Of a stretch of DNA of 64,000 nucleotides, positions 8,517-18,532 are shown piece after piece (the first letter of the stretch is position 1; the number at the start of each line of letters is the position of its first letter). The notes beneath the pieces are model-generated. The model did not search any database and was not told the origin of the DNA. It worked only from the letters and a program-made list of their open reading frames with translations. Location of the stretch: the NCBI GenBank assembly GCA_963422445.2, contig OY729512.2, forward strand, positions 5,208,001 through 5,272,000, in the 5' to 3' direction. The position numbers and the translations under genes were made by a program. This stretch comes from G963422445 sp963422445. Its GTDB lineage: Bacteria; Pseudomonadota; Alphaproteobacteria; Thalassobaculales; Thalassobaculaceae.

Positions 8517-10013
8517 GAACCTCTTGCAAAATTCCTGCCCCAGGGTCCGGTGAGCCCGGATCGGTCGGTTGCTTCCGGTCACCTCTGCACCTGGAGGTCG
8601 GAATCCATGGATTCGCGGTGTCTCATCAGAGACGATGAGAACAAACAGGGACCTTTGCGGACATCAGGACACGCCTCTCCGGGTCCCTCTCTTCGAGAGG
8701 GCCGCGAAGGGTCGGCATGCGTTGTCGGAGCCGCGCTATGGGACGGCGAGACGTATCAACTGGTCAGCCGCCAGGGCCAGGATGCCGACCATGAGATGGC
8801 AGGCGACCTTGGAATATCCACGGACGCGGACATGGCGCCCGCCACACTCATCTTTGAGGCGGGCGTTGGTCCTCTCGACACCGGACCGGATCCGGAACCG
8901 CACGGTCTCGGGATCGACATGGCCTATTGCACGCCGGGCCCGGGCCTCCCGGTCCCGCTCCTCCTTGAGGTCCTTGTCCCGGCGCGGATTGACATCGATG
9001 ATCGGCACATGGCCAAGCCGTTCGCTCATCTGGTAGATCTCCCTGGCATCATAGGCCGCGTCCATGAGATCGTAGAGATTGGTCACACGCCCGGCGGTCA
9101 TCATCGCCAGCGGGATCGCGACCTGGCTGTCATGGACGGATGCCGAGGTGAGGACGGTACTCAGCGGCACCCCGCAGTCTGCTGTGTCGATAGGCAGCTT
9201 GTCACCGCGCCAAGCCTCCAGGACCCCCTTGGCAGTCTTCTTTGCCCCATGATCGCAGACCTTCGGCAGCGCGTCGAGCCTCTCATCGAGATCCATCCCG
9301 TTCGCTTGCCGTTCGAGACGCCCAGGCTCCTTCGTCCTCTCCTCGCCCTTGCGGGGCCGGCCGCGCTTGCGGTTCGGCGTCCTGGCCTTCGGCTTCGAGG
9401 CCGGCGTCTCCCGGGCCTCGATGGCCGTCGAGGCCCTCGACACGTGGCCGATGAGCGCATCGCCCAGTGTCTCTGCAACCAGAGCCGCGTGCATCCTCTC
9501 CGGAAGACGGGACTGCGACCATTTGGCAAACGCCCGCGAAAACGTCGCTTCACTCGGGATCTCCGCGACACGCGACCAGCCGCACAGTCGGCGCAACGTC
9601 GGGTCCACCTTGAGCCTGTCGATCAGGTGGCGGGTCGTCGGCAAACCCCACACCGCCTTGGCGATGACGCCACGGGCCAGCGCCTGGCGATCCTCCCGGG
9701 GCCGACCCGGACCGGTCCACACCCCATCGACGAAGCCCTCCACCTTGACGAGATCGAGAGCTGTCACGAAACGCTTGTGCGTCTCCAGGAGAGGACCGAC
9801 CGCCTCGGCCAACGCAGGGAAAAGGTCCCCTTGAAATCGGTGCCAGGGATCGGACAGGGTCGAGCCAAGGGTCATCGGGGTCACCTCCTCGGTATCTTGT
9901 TGTTGTGGAAACACAACAGACCACGGGGTGGCCCCGAAACCCAGGCCCTCGACAACAAAATCAGCCTCGACAAGGCAAAAAACCGGTCGGGCCGGCAATT
10001 TTGCAAGAAGCTC
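8517..10013 (-). mobile_element. 1,497-bp DDE insertion sequence, copy 1
   Basis: Imperfect terminal repeats GAACCTCTTGCAAAATTC and GAGCTTCTTGCAAAATTG, flanked by a 4-bp duplication GTCA on both sides. An identical-length second copy occurs at 45096-46592. I could not assign an IS family with confidence; the transposase has an IS4/IS5-like DDE fold. Confidence 0.85.
8736..9875 (-). CDS. DDE transposase of the 1,497-bp IS, copy 1
   Basis: 379 residues, starting MTLGSTLSDPWHRFQG with GGAGG upstream (start at 9875 rather than the longer 10082 reading, which begins beyond the left terminal repeat). The catalytic region shows TADCGVPLSTVLTSASVHDS, LYDLMDAAYDAREIY and GVERTNARLKDECGG, matching the spaced Asp, Asp and Glu of DDE transposases. 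The middle is basic (RKRGRPRKG). It is open throughout and so potentially active. About 95% of the protein matches the second copy by eye. Confidence 0.85.
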   Translation of the reverse strand: MTLGSTLSDPWHRFQGDLFPALAEAVGPLLETHKRFVTALDLVKVEGFVDGVWTGPGRPREDRQALARGVIAKAVWGLPTTRHLIDRLKVDPTLRRLCGWSRVAEIPSEATFSRAFAKWSQSRLPERMHAALVAETLGDALIGHVSRASTAIEARETPASKPKARTPNRKRGRPRKGEERTKEPGRLERQANGMDLDERLDALPKVCDHGAKKTAKGVLEAWRGDKLPIDTADCGVPLSTVLTSASVHDSQVAIPLAMMTAGRVTNLYDLMDAAYDAREIYQMSERLGHVPIIDVNPRRDKDLKEERDREARARRAIGHVDPETVRFRIRSGVERTNARLKDECGGRHVRVRGYSKVACHLMVGILALAADQLIRLAVP

Positions 10014-10259
10014 GTCATATAACGGTTTCGGCGCAGAAGCATGGATGGGCGAAATCATAAAAGCTCGAAAATTTCCACGCACAAAATCGGTATTGAACGA
10101 AGCCGCTCCGCGGCAGGGTCGCGTTGAGCGTCCGGTTCCTGTTTTCTGACATCGGTGCTCGCAGCGGCTTGGGGTCGCCGATTTCGCAGGTTCACTCTTG
10201 AAGGCACTCTCCTAGTCTGGGTTCCGATGGTCGGGATCGTCACGTCAAGGAGACGCCTG

Positions 10260-10719
10260 ATGGCTGGTTCACCGTTACGCCGACAGATGACGTCGGACAT
10301 GACGGTCAATAGATTGTCAGAAAACACCCAAACGACCTATGTACGCGAGATCGTAAAGCTGGAAATGGACACGAGCGTATGACGTTTGCCCGAACACGGT
10401 CCTCGACCTGTTGCGGCTGTACACCCTGTGGCCGTGGCCGCGGATCTGGCTCTTCCATGACCCCACACCGGAGGTTACGATGACGACCGAGACCTTGCGC
10501 TAGGTCTTCAACAAAGGCCGAGTGCAGTCTGGAGTCGCGCCCAAACTCATCTTCCGCGGATTACGTCACAGCATCGCGACGCATCTGCATGAACGGGGCG
10601 CAATGACCCGTGTCGTCCAGGATGTCCTTGGGCACAAGAGCCTTGACAGCACGCGGATCTATGCCCGGACCACCGGGCATAGATCATCCGCTCAACGCTC
10701 CGGCGCCGCCGGACGATAA
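10260..10719 (+). pseudogene. Decayed tyrosine recombinase (phage-integrase family)
   Basis: The N-terminal core-binding fragment MAGSPLRRQMTSDMTVNRLS ends at a stop at about 10382. After a frame change the catalytic half follows: LRLYTLWPWPRIWLF, an in-frame TAG at 10501-10503, then LIFRGLRHSIATHLHERGAM and VVQDVLGHKSLDSTRIYART. It contains the Arg-His, His-x-x-Gly-His and Tyr landmarks of tyrosine recombinases. The sequence resembles the integrase that commonly accompanies IS91-type transposases, and an IS91-like fragment follows immediately. Confidence 0.7.
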
Positions 10720-10734
10720 CACAACAAACCACCG

Positions 10735-10843
10735 ACGCAGCGGGAGTGCTGAAGATCATGGCAGCGATTAAGTACTGTCGGGCGCCGGTGATCGGCGGGC
10801 AGCACACCAGTGCGACAACTGCGGCTACGAGCACGGGATCTAG
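10735..10843 (+). pseudogene. IS91-type transposase N-terminal remnant
   Basis: AAGVLKIMAAIKYCRAPVIGGQ followed, after a +1 shift, by QCDNCGYEHGI and a stop. This matches the start of IS91-family transposases, where a Cys-x-x-Cys zinc motif follows a 'MAAI..CR' helix. Only about 35 codons survive. Its position right after the integrase remnant matches the usual gene order. Confidence 0.55.
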
Positions 10844-10924
10844 TCCATGAGCCTAGGCGGTTCGACCACTCGACCGTGTGAAGTTCTGCGTGCCGGGTCG
10901 GGACGACCACCACGAAACAATCCG

Positions 10925-11319
10925 CTACGGGCTCGCCGGTACCTCGATCCCCCAATGTCCGGTCGAGCGTGGCAAGCGGCAGCCGCTTTCGCACCGCAGT
11001 TCGAGATAGGTCGCGTCGTAGAGGGAAAACTGATGCACCTGCGCGAGATGAAGCGTTTCCTTCCTTACGCGGGCGGAAAAGATCGGATCGATCTCGATTG
11101 GCAACCGCTCAAGCATGGTCCCGACCCGCGGCCATTCGTCGGCGGCGACCCAACCTCGGCGCGTAGCGGTGATCAGGATGTTGCCTACCTTGATCGGCCA
11201 GAGCGCCGGAACGAACGCTCGATCAAGGCCTCACCGAGTCGGTCGACCGCTGCATTCGCCTAATCGGGGAAGAACCACGGCATGGCTACCGAACAATCGA
11301 GAACGAACGCTATCAGGAC
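10925..11319 (-). pseudogene. Decayed VapC-type PIN-domain toxin
   Basis: Reading the minus strand with two or three frame corrections gives a PIN-domain protein. IAFVLDCSVAMPWFFPD carries the first catalytic Asp, then a TAG replaces the usual Glu codon. IKVGNILITATRRGWVAADE and LERLPIEIDP follow, then LYDATYLELRCESG and LPLATLDRTLG. PIN-domain VapC toxins are ribonucleases. It directly follows a VapB remnant and overlaps its stop, the standard vapBC order. Several lesions make it non-functional. Confidence 0.65.
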
Positions 11320-11554
11320 TTGCGACCCTCCTCGATCAGCTCGCGTACCGAAAGCCCTTCGAGACTGTGTGTTTGCCGGAACGACTCTATGTCGGCAAAC
11401 GCGGCACGGATCGTGTCCGGGTCGCGCGGCCGGAACGGTTCAACTCCGCCACGGGACGATTGTGCTTCGCGATCACGATCCGTTTTCCCGCCTGCACGCG
11501 CCGCAGCAACTAAGACAGGTGAGGCTTCGCTTCGATAGCGCCGACTTCTGGCAT
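11313..11554 (-). pseudogene. Decayed VapB-type antitoxin
   Basis: From ATG 11554 (GGAGG eight bases upstream) the frame reads MPEVGAIEAKPHLS, an in-frame TAG, then LLRRVQAGKRIVIAKHNRPV. One base is shifted before RPRDPDTIRAAFADIESFRQ and THSLEGLSVRELIEEGRKS. The first part is a Phd/YefM-like DNA-binding fold; the Arg-Glu-Leu-Ile-Glu-Glu-Gly-Arg tail is typical of alphaproteobacterial VapB proteins that neutralise PIN toxins. One nonsense and one frameshift are present. Confidence 0.65.
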
Positions 11555-11742
11555 CTCGCAAGCCTCCGGATAGAACAGGTCCGAATACAAACGAGGCAGA
11601 GGCTACAGCGTCAAGATGGTCACCCCGCCCGCGACGCCGCCTGATGCGATCGCGTATCACAGCAGACAAAGTGGGATCAGCGTAGACGGGTACTGGCCAG
11701 CAAGACGGAGCCGGGGCACTCCACACAATTGCATTCTGTTAG

Positions 11743-12887
11743 GGAATATCTGAACAAGTCGGTTTTTCGTGTATACGGGTGTCGTGGCCCGTGGATGAAA
11801 CACCAGAGCCCATCGGGGACGTGTTGTCGTGCCAGGAAATGGGGATTTTGATGCCCGAGCCGACCGTCCCCACGTCAGGCGGTAGCGTCGCGCCCCGCAA
11901 TGAGCAGATTGGTGAACCCGAGCAGCACGGCGATGCGTTGCGTGTTCTTCGCCAGCCCCCGATAGCGCACCTTCGCGTAGCCGAAGTGGCGCTTCACATA
12001 CAGGAACGGATGTTCCACCTTGGCCCGAACCGACGCCTTGCGCCTCTCCGCCGCCTCCGGGCCCGCCTTGTCCAGCCCCCGGCGCTTGCCGGGCTTCATC
12101 GCCACCTCCCAGTCCACGTCCGTGTCCCGGTTCTCCACGCGCTTGTCCACCCCCCTGATAGCCCGCGTCACCCCACACCTGCTCCTCGCCCCCGTGCAAC
12201 AGCGCGTGCGCCGTCGCCACATCCGAGACGTTCGCCGGCGTCGTCTCCACGCTGTGCGTCAAGCCCGACTGCGCATCCACCCCGATGTGCGCCTTCATCC
12301 CGAAATGCCACTGATTGCCCTTCTTCGTCTGGTGCATCTCCGGGTCCCGCTCGCCCTTGCGGTTCTTCGTCGACGACGGCGCGGCAATGAGGCTCGCGTC
12401 CACGATCGTCCCCTTGCTCAAGCGGTGTCCGAGAGAGGCCAGATGTGCGTTGATCTCCTCGAACAGCGTCTCACCCAGACCGTGCGTCTCCAGCAAGTGG
12501 CGGAAATGCAGGATCGTCGTCTCGTCAGGCAGCGCACCCGAGAGGCGCAACCCCACAAACCGCCGTACCGACTTCACCTCGTAGAGCAGGTCCTCCATCC
12601 CAGGGTCGCTCAGAGTGTAGAACAGCTGCACGCAGTGCACCCGCAGCATCACGCTCAGCGGATAAGGCCGCCGACCGCGACCGGCCTTCGGGTAGAACGG
12701 CTCGATGCGGGCCTCCAGCCGCTCCCAGGGAACCAGCCCGTCCATCGTCTCGAGAAAGACCTCGCGCCGCGTCCGACGCTTCTTCAGGTCGTGCTCCAGC
12801 TCCGCAAACGTCGCTTGCTCCAGGGCTTGCACTCCACTCCGTCACCAATAAACCAATTGTGACAGAGCCGACTTGTTCAGACAATCC
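11743..12887 (-). mobile_element. IS5-family element with CTGAACAAGTCGG ends, copy 1
   Basis: 1,145 bp. Terminal repeats contain TCTGAACAAGTCGG and are flanked by the 4-bp duplication TTAG, the usual YTAR target of the IS5 subgroup. A second well-preserved copy is at 62073-63255 and a decayed one around 48364-49312. Confidence 0.82.
11875..12832 (-). pseudogene. IS5-family transposase, single-base frameshift, copy 1
   Basis: The GTG at 12832 gives VQALEQATFAELEHDLKKRR, then the usual IS5 blocks GRRPYPLSVMLRVHC, GTIVDASLIAAPSSTKN (first Asp) and GVDAQSGLTHSVETT. At GDAGYQG a run of six C (plus strand near 12147-12155) shifts the frame. The rest (VDKRVENRDTDVDWEVAMKP, KVEHPFLYVKRHFGYAKVRY with the catalytic Glu) continues in another frame. 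The 62-kb copy has five C here and stays in frame, so this is a one-base insertion in this copy. Confidence 0.8.
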
Positions 12888-12983
12888 TTAGTGAATTTAT
12901 TGATCACCTTGCTGCCTTCCAGATGCAGCCCTCATGCCTCGCGCCCACGATGCCTTCGGCATACTCCGCGGTTGAAGCGGTGG

Positions 12984-13835
12984 TCACCCCAATTCAAGGG
13001 TCGTAACACCATACACCTCGTCTATCGGAATCTCCGGTGCCGGACCACTATACATTCCGCCGTTTCGAACATCGTCCGCATGCATCACCGTTCGGCAATC
13101 TTCATCGCAGCGGCGTCCATCTCGGGAATATCCCGGAAGCCGGAATTCCGGCTTCCGCGCGCGAAAACAGGACCGCCAGCACCTGCTCCGTGCCCTCTGT
13201 CGAATCAGCGAACAACTGACCGATCTTGTAGCCCGACCGGCACGACCGCATCAGACCATAACTGGCGAGACAGTCGCCATGGCGCACCACCCCCTTGGTC
13301 GCGCTCGGCTGAGCTAGCCAGGACTGGAGAAATGTCGTCCAGTCAGCCGGGAAAACCGACGATCGAAGGCATTGCCCCTCCCCGTGAATGACATCGCAGA
13401 CAAGTCAATGACAGCATCCGCGCCCTGGACGCTGCCAGACCCGCCCGCCACACCCTCGTAGTGGACGTTGCGATAGGCAAGTATGAACCCGGATTTCGCG
13501 TAATTGGCCTGCTGTTCGACGACGCCGTCAAGGTCGATCAGGCGGCCTTCCAGTTGCGTCATCGCCACGTTTCAGATCTCGAGGCCGTACCCCTTACCGC
13601 GCGGCCCGGCTCGACGATGTAGAAGCCGATAAACCCGTAACCGCCGTCATAACGTAGCGCCGAAATTGTCGCCACCGGCATTGTCAAGCAGGCCGATCAG
13701 AAACCCGTTTGCGTTTGCCGCATGAAAGCAGACGTCATCATGCAGCCCGGGATTCCAGCCTCCGGCCGCGGCCCAAGTCTATGGCGATAAATTCGGCCCC
13801 AATCATCGTTCTGACGGTGTATTCACCCACTGGGT
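12984..13835 (-). pseudogene. Decayed GNAT N-acetyltransferase
   Basis: A bidomain acetyltransferase (GNAT plus a C-terminal Acetyltransf_18-like domain) can be pieced together from several frames on the minus strand. The pieces are TVRTMIGAEFIAID, then TWAAAGGWNPGLHDDVCFHA, ANGFLIGLLDN, GKGYGLEI (acetyl-CoA loop region), MTQLEGRLIDLDGVVEQQAN, SGFILAYRNVHYEG, LASYGLMRSCRSGYKIGQLF, DIPEMDAAAMKIAER and finally GPAPEIPIDEVYGVTTLELG with a TGA at 12984. At least four frameshifts or stops are needed, so it is clearly dead. Acceptor substrate unknown. Confidence 0.65.
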
Positions 13836-14026
13836 ACCTACGCGGTCGTCATTGCCCCAGCAATCTCCGCATTGCCAGAGACCGACATAGCGTCGTCATT
13901 ACGGTCATTGACCACTGCATCGTACAATGCCGCGCGCCGCTTGCGATCGCAACCCACCAACACTTTTTTGCCCGACCCGCGCTTCTAATTGTATCATGCC
14001 TAGAGACAAACGCAGGAGCGAAGTGA

Positions 14027-15472
14027 ATGACGACCCAGGATCTCGCCTATATGCCGGCCGTCGATATGGCGACCTTGATCCGGAAACGGGAGATTTCCCC
14101 GGTCGAGGTCACAGGCATGGTTCTAAACTGGGCCGAGCGATCGCAGGCTGTGCTCAACGCTTTCATAACCATCGCGCACGACCAGGCAATGGCGGCAGCG
14201 CGTGACGCCGAAGCCGCCGTCATGCGCAACGACCAACTCGGCCCGTTGCATGGAGTTCCGTTTAGCGTCAAGGATCTCATCGATACACGGGATGTCCGCA
14301 CCACCTATGCCTCGCTCGCTCTCGCGGACAATGTTCCGGCGCGGGATTCAGTCACCGTGAGCCGAATGAATGCAGCCGGCGCGATCATGATCGGCAAGGT
14401 GACGACACCCGAATTCGGACACAAGCCGATGAACGAAGCACCGCTGTTCGGGCGGACATTGAATCCATGGGATACCAGCCGAACACCAGGCGGATCCTCA
14501 GGCGGCTCGGCTGCCGCGGTGGCCGCCGGAATTGCGCCGCTGTCAATCGGGACCGACGCAGGCGGATCGATCCGGATTCCGGCCGCCTGCTGCGGAATCG
14601 TTGGCATGAAAGCAACGATGGGTCTGGTACCGCACGATGCAGCGCCGGATGGATTCGGTAATTTCGCCAATCACGGTCCGATGGCGCGAACCGTTGCAGA
14701 TACCGCGCTGATGCTCCGCGTCATGGCCGGCGCAGATCCGGCGGATCCGCACAGCCACGGATTGCGGGTCGACGATTACGAGGCCGCCACGCGCGACGGC
14801 AGCCGACTCGACGGCATGCGGATCGCCTACCGGCCACGCATGGGAAACAACGTCGTCGATCCGGAGATCGACGTCATGATGCAGGACGCAATCACCGTCC
14901 TGGAAGGCCTTGGCGCCAGGATCGATGTCATCGAAGAGGACTTCGAAAACACCGAACCATATTGGCTGGTAATTACCCAGTCCCTCTGGGTCGCGCGATT
15001 CGAGGCGCTTCTGCCAGAGTGGGAAAGTCGGATGACGCCGAGTCTGGTGCGAGGTATCCGCGAAGGCATGGACTATTCGGCCGCCGAACTGCAACGCGCC
15101 ATCGTGTTCCGGACCCGGCTTTTCCGCCGGATCCAGTCCTGGTTCGAAACCCATGACGCCGTGATGATGCCAACCCTGGCACGGACCGCTCTCGCGGCCG
15201 ACCACGATTTCTACGATCCGGTCATCATCGCCAACCAGATTACCGGGAAAATTCGCCAGAACTGGTATCCCTATACCCATCCCTTCAACATGACGGGCCA
15301 CCCCGCCCTGACGGTCCCGTGCGGCTGGTGTTCGGACGGATTGCCGGCTGGCCTGCATCTGGCCGGGCCGATGATGTCGGATGCCGCATTGCTGCGGATC
15401 GCAAGCCTGTTCGAACGGGCCCGCCCCTGGATCGGCCGGCGACCCGCGCTTGACTTTAAAAAGACGTTCTGA
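14027..15472 (+). CDS. Amidase signature family hydrolase
   Basis: 481 residues of the amidase signature family (GatA/NylA-like), hydrolysing carboxamide or carbamoyl bonds. The Ser-cisSer-Lys triad is visible: Lys82 in PFSVKDLID, the GGSSGGSAAA loop at residues 155-163 (cis-Ser 157/158), and nucleophile Ser181 in TDAGGSIRIP. The start ATG has AGGAG upstream. It ends 16 bp from the convergent thiamine-diphosphate enzyme gene. In context with the nearby aspartoacylase-like, hydantoinase and D-aminoacylase genes it could act on amide or N-acyl compounds. A GatA role is unlikely because gatB and gatC are absent. Confidence 0.87.
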   Translation: MTTQDLAYMPAVDMATLIRKREISPVEVTGMVLNWAERSQAVLNAFITIAHDQAMAAARDAEAAVMRNDQLGPLHGVPFSVKDLIDTRDVRTTYASLALADNVPARDSVTVSRMNAAGAIMIGKVTTPEFGHKPMNEAPLFGRTLNPWDTSRTPGGSSGGSAAAVAAGIAPLSIGTDAGGSIRIPAACCGIVGMKATMGLVPHDAAPDGFGNFANHGPMARTVADTALMLRVMAGADPADPHSHGLRVDDYEAATRDGSRLDGMRIAYRPRMGNNVVDPEIDVMMQDAITVLEGLGARIDVIEEDFENTEPYWLVITQSLWVARFEALLPEWESRMTPSLVRGIREGMDYSAAELQRAIVFRTRLFRRIQSWFETHDAVMMPTLARTALAADHDFYDPVIIANQITGKIRQNWYPYTHPFNMTGHPALTVPCGWCSDGLPAGLHLAGPMMSDAALLRIASLFERARPWIGRRPALDFKKTF

Positions 15473-15488
15473 CTGCCCACATACAACA

Positions 15489-17096
15489 TCAGTCGAATAC
15501 TGTATCAATGTAGTGTTTGGCGTTGACCACGGCCTCGATCACCGTCGGCCCTTCGGCTTGCAACGCGGCGTCCACGGCACCCCGGAGCGAGTCCGCATCG
15601 CGGACACCGACAGTCGGCACACCGAAGTAGTGCGCAGGGGGATCCTCGTATTGCGCCATTTCCACCTGTGAACCGTATTCTGCGTATTGTCGCTTGCGTT
15701 GTTTAATCTGGATCAAAGACAGCCAACGATCATCAAGCACCACGATCGGTATCGTCAGCCCAAGGCGACGAGCGGTCGCGACCTCGCCGACGGTCATCTG
15801 GAAACAACCGTCGCCAATCAAGCACACCACCGGAAGATCGGGCCGGGCAAGCTTGGCCGCGATGGCGCCGGGCAATCCGATTCCCATGGAAGACCAGCCA
15901 TTGGTCACGTGGCAGCTGCGCGGAACATGCGTTATCCACTGGCTCGCAATCTGATGGGTATGCGCACCGACATCGTAACTGACGATGCCATTTTTCGGCA
16001 GTGCCGAACGCACTGCATCGATTGCCTCATGCGCCGTTAAACCGGCACCGGGCGGGCGCAGGGACTCCTGAAATGTTTTGCGGTGAGCCGCGAGGTCATC
16101 AAGGGTCCACGCATTGTCTTGTGACGGCAACGCCAACAGCCGACGCAACGAGTCGGATAGATCACCGGTCACCGTGCCGGCTATCGTCACGGAGTCGTCG
16201 ACATCCGGATCTTCGATGTCGATTGACAAGACGGGCACCCCGCCAACCCATGCCTCGTATTCAACCTCGACCGTATCGAAGCCAATTCCGACGATAAGAT
16301 CAGCTTTCTGGATGAAAGCGCGCTGAACCTGCCGGCGGCCCCGCTCGATACAACCAAAGGCAAATGGGTGATCTTCATCGATCATGCCCTTCGCCATCGT
16401 CGAAGTCCCGAAAGGCAAACCATGATGTTCGACGAATGCCTTCAGCAATGCCGGCTCGCTGATGCGCATCGCCGATGAGCCGAGAACCGCGACAGGATGT
16501 CGCGCTGCCGTGATCAATCCGGCAGCCTTTTCGATTTCGGGGTCGGCCGCGCGCTGCGCCAATGGCTGTGACTGAACCACAGGCAACATGGCGGTATCGG
16601 GTGCTGGTGCCAGCGAAACATCCTCGGGCAGGTCGATATGGACAGGTCCCGGCGGTTCGGCGAGCGCGATTTCAAGCGCCTGTTGCATGATTTCGACGAC
16701 ATTGTCGTGCCGCACGGCAAGGCTGGCCTTGGTGATCGGCTCGAATAGTGCATGATGATCAATCAGCATCTGGATCCTGCGGCCGAGCTGCGGTGTGTTG
16801 AGATTGCAGGTCACAGCGATCATTGGCGAACGATCGAGATAGGCGCTGCCGACCCCCGTTGCCAGATTGGTTGCCCCTGGCCCCAGTGTCGCGAGGCAGA
16901 AGCCCGGCGTCCCTGTCATCCGGCCCATCACATCGGCCGCAAAGGACGCCGAGCCTTCATGCGCGGTCAGGACGTATTCGATGCCGCCGAGCCGCATCGC
17001 CTCGATAAGCGGCAACACATTGCCGCTCGGGATCCCGAATCCGTGGGTGACGCCGGCAGCTTTCAGAATCTTGACGATCAGATCGGAATTGTTCAT
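15489..17096 (-). CDS. Thiamine-diphosphate-dependent enzyme (acetolactate synthase large-subunit-like)
   Basis: 535 residues with the three-domain ThDP architecture. Domain 1 has the catalytic Glu47 in TAHEGSASFAADVMGRMTG. A central nucleotide-type domain follows. Domain 3 has the cofactor motif GDGCFQM (residues 428-434). The family includes acetolactate synthase, benzoylformate decarboxylase, oxalyl-CoA decarboxylase and sulfopyruvate-type enzymes; no regulatory small subunit is nearby, so a catabolic decarboxylase or lyase role is more likely than branched-chain biosynthesis. Start ATG 17096 overlaps the MFS stop (ATGA), so they are coupled. A longer reading upstream is just the antiparallel frame of the MFS gene. 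Confidence 0.83.
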   Translation of the reverse strand: MNNSDLIVKILKAAGVTHGFGIPSGNVLPLIEAMRLGGIEYVLTAHEGSASFAADVMGRMTGTPGFCLATLGPGATNLATGVGSAYLDRSPMIAVTCNLNTPQLGRRIQMLIDHHALFEPITKASLAVRHDNVVEIMQQALEIALAEPPGPVHIDLPEDVSLAPAPDTAMLPVVQSQPLAQRAADPEIEKAAGLITAARHPVAVLGSSAMRISEPALLKAFVEHHGLPFGTSTMAKGMIDEDHPFAFGCIERGRRQVQRAFIQKADLIVGIGFDTVEVEYEAWVGGVPVLSIDIEDPDVDDSVTIAGTVTGDLSDSLRRLLALPSQDNAWTLDDLAAHRKTFQESLRPPGAGLTAHEAIDAVRSALPKNGIVSYDVGAHTHQIASQWITHVPRSCHVTNGWSSMGIGLPGAIAAKLARPDLPVVCLIGDGCFQMTVGEVATARRLGLTIPIVVLDDRWLSLIQIKQRKRQYAEYGSQVEMAQYEDPPAHYFGVPTVGVRDADSLRGAVDAALQAEGPTVIEAVVNAKHYIDTVFD

Positions 17097-18532
17097 GCGT
17101 CGGTTCCAGGCTCTGTCGGTTGTCTTGCAGGAATGCCATCGCGCCGGCCGAGCCAGATGCGAGGCCGTATGAGCGTGACAATGAGAAACACCAATAGCCC
17201 GCCGCCGGCAAGACTGAAAGTGCCCTGAAATCCAATCAGAAAGCCTGCGGCCTCGTCGTGGCCGGCAATTGCGGCCCGACATTGCAGCCAGACCATGGTC
17301 AGGGTCAGCGCCGTAACGCCGGTAACCACGCCAAGCGTCCGGGTCAACATTGCCAGACTGCCGCTGACACCGCGTTCGGACGGCGGCAAAATGCCAGTAA
17401 TGATGTAAAGGTACGCAACCTGAAACAGCCCCGTTCCAACACCCTGGACAATCAGGGCGCCGACCATCCAGGGCAAGTCGTCCGGGCCGCTGACCCGGCC
17501 AACGGCCATGAGGCCGAGTCCGGTCATGACGACACCGGCGAATCCGATCCAGTTTGGTCTGAGGCGTCCGACGAACGGTCCGCAAAGCGGTGCTGTAAGG
17601 CTTGTCGCAATAAACCCGACAGCGAGAATGACGCCCGCTTCGGCAATCGACAGGCCCGGCAATCGCGGCAACAGAAACGGGATCAGCAGGACCACGGAGA
17701 ACGTCACCATGTAGACCAGACAACTGGTCAGGTTGATGATGGTGAACTCAACGTTCCGGAAGACGCCGAGCTTCAGGATCGGCTCCTCGGCACGGCCCTC
17801 GCTGCGAATGAACCAGTAAATCGCGGCCAAGCAAACGCAGCCGGGGATGATGACCGGCAGGATGCCCTGTTGCTCGGCCCGCAATAGCTGGTTGAGCGTA
17901 AGCAGAAAGCTGCTGACCGAAAGAACGAGGGCGACGGCGCCGGAGATATCGAAGGCAGGCGCCGCGTCCCGTTGCGCCGGTTTAGGCAACAAGACCAGAA
18001 GGCTCAGGGAAACAAGCGCGATCGGAACCCGGAACCAGAACACAGCGCGCCAATCGAACAGCCCGACAAGGGCGCCGCCAATGATCGGACCGAGCAGGCC
18101 GCCAAGCGCAAAGATCATGGTGAACATGCCGACAGCGCGGCCGCGCTGGTCCTCCGGATAGAGTCCGATCACCAAGGCCGGCCCCACACTGGTCACCAAC
18201 CCGGTGCCCAGGCCCTGCAGAAAGCGGAAGAACAGCATCGACCCGAAATTCGGCGAAACCGCAACCAAGAACAGACCGCCGATACTGACGATCAGGCCGA
18301 TGGCAAAAATCCGGCGATGACCGAACAGGTCTCCGAGCTTGCCAAAAACCAGCATCAGGCTGCCATAAGTCAGGACATAGCAAATCACCACCCACTGGAT
18401 CATGGCCATCGGTTGTCCGAAATATCCGACTATATACGGGAAGGCGATGTTCACAGCAGTATCAAGCGGCCCGATAAGGGTGCCGGACCCGATCGCCACG
18501 AGACCTATGAGACGCCGGTATGGTTGAAGCAT
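17093..18532 (-). CDS. MFS exporter, DHA2 (EmrB/QacA) type
   Basis: 479 residues with about 14 predicted TM helices. Motif A-like GKLGDLFGHRRIFAIG lies in the second loop, and motif C-like GGLLGPIIGGALVGLF in helix 5, typical of 14-TM drug:H+ antiporters. It is translated just ahead of, and overlapping with, the ThDP enzyme gene, and diverges from the aspartoacylase-like gene across a 154-bp intergenic region that probably holds both promoters. Likely role: export or uptake of a compound handled by the neighbouring enzymes. Substrate unknown. Confidence 0.85.
   Translation of the reverse strand: MLQPYRRLIGLVAIGSGTLIGPLDTAVNIAFPYIVGYFGQPMAMIQWVVICYVLTYGSLMLVFGKLGDLFGHRRIFAIGLIVSIGGLFLVAVSPNFGSMLFFRFLQGLGTGLVTSVGPALVIGLYPEDQRGRAVGMFTMIFALGGLLGPIIGGALVGLFDWRAVFWFRVPIALVSLSLLVLLPKPAQRDAAPAFDISGAVALVLSVSSFLLTLNQLLRAEQQGILPVIIPGCVCLAAIYWFIRSEGRAEEPILKLGVFRNVEFTIINLTSCLVYMVTFSVVLLIPFLLPRLPGLSIAEAGVILAVGFIATSLTAPLCGPFVGRLRPNWIGFAGVVMTGLGLMAVGRVSGPDDLPWMVGALIVQGVGTGLFQVAYLYIITGILPPSERGVSGSLAMLTRTLGVVTGVTALTLTMVWLQCRAAIAGHDEAAGFLIGFQGTFSLAGGGLLVFLIVTLIRPRIWLGRRDGIPARQPTEPGTDA

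Noticed and set aside
8550..10022. 490-codon plus-strand reading across the 1,497-bp IS (and its twin at 45103-46437)
   Set aside because: Antisense of the transposase, repeated in both IS copies, with no protein-like composition.
17096..17723. Extended 744-residue form of the thiamine-diphosphate enzyme
   Set aside because: The extra N-terminal 209 codons are an alternative frame of the MFS gene; the ATG at 17096 matches the family start.
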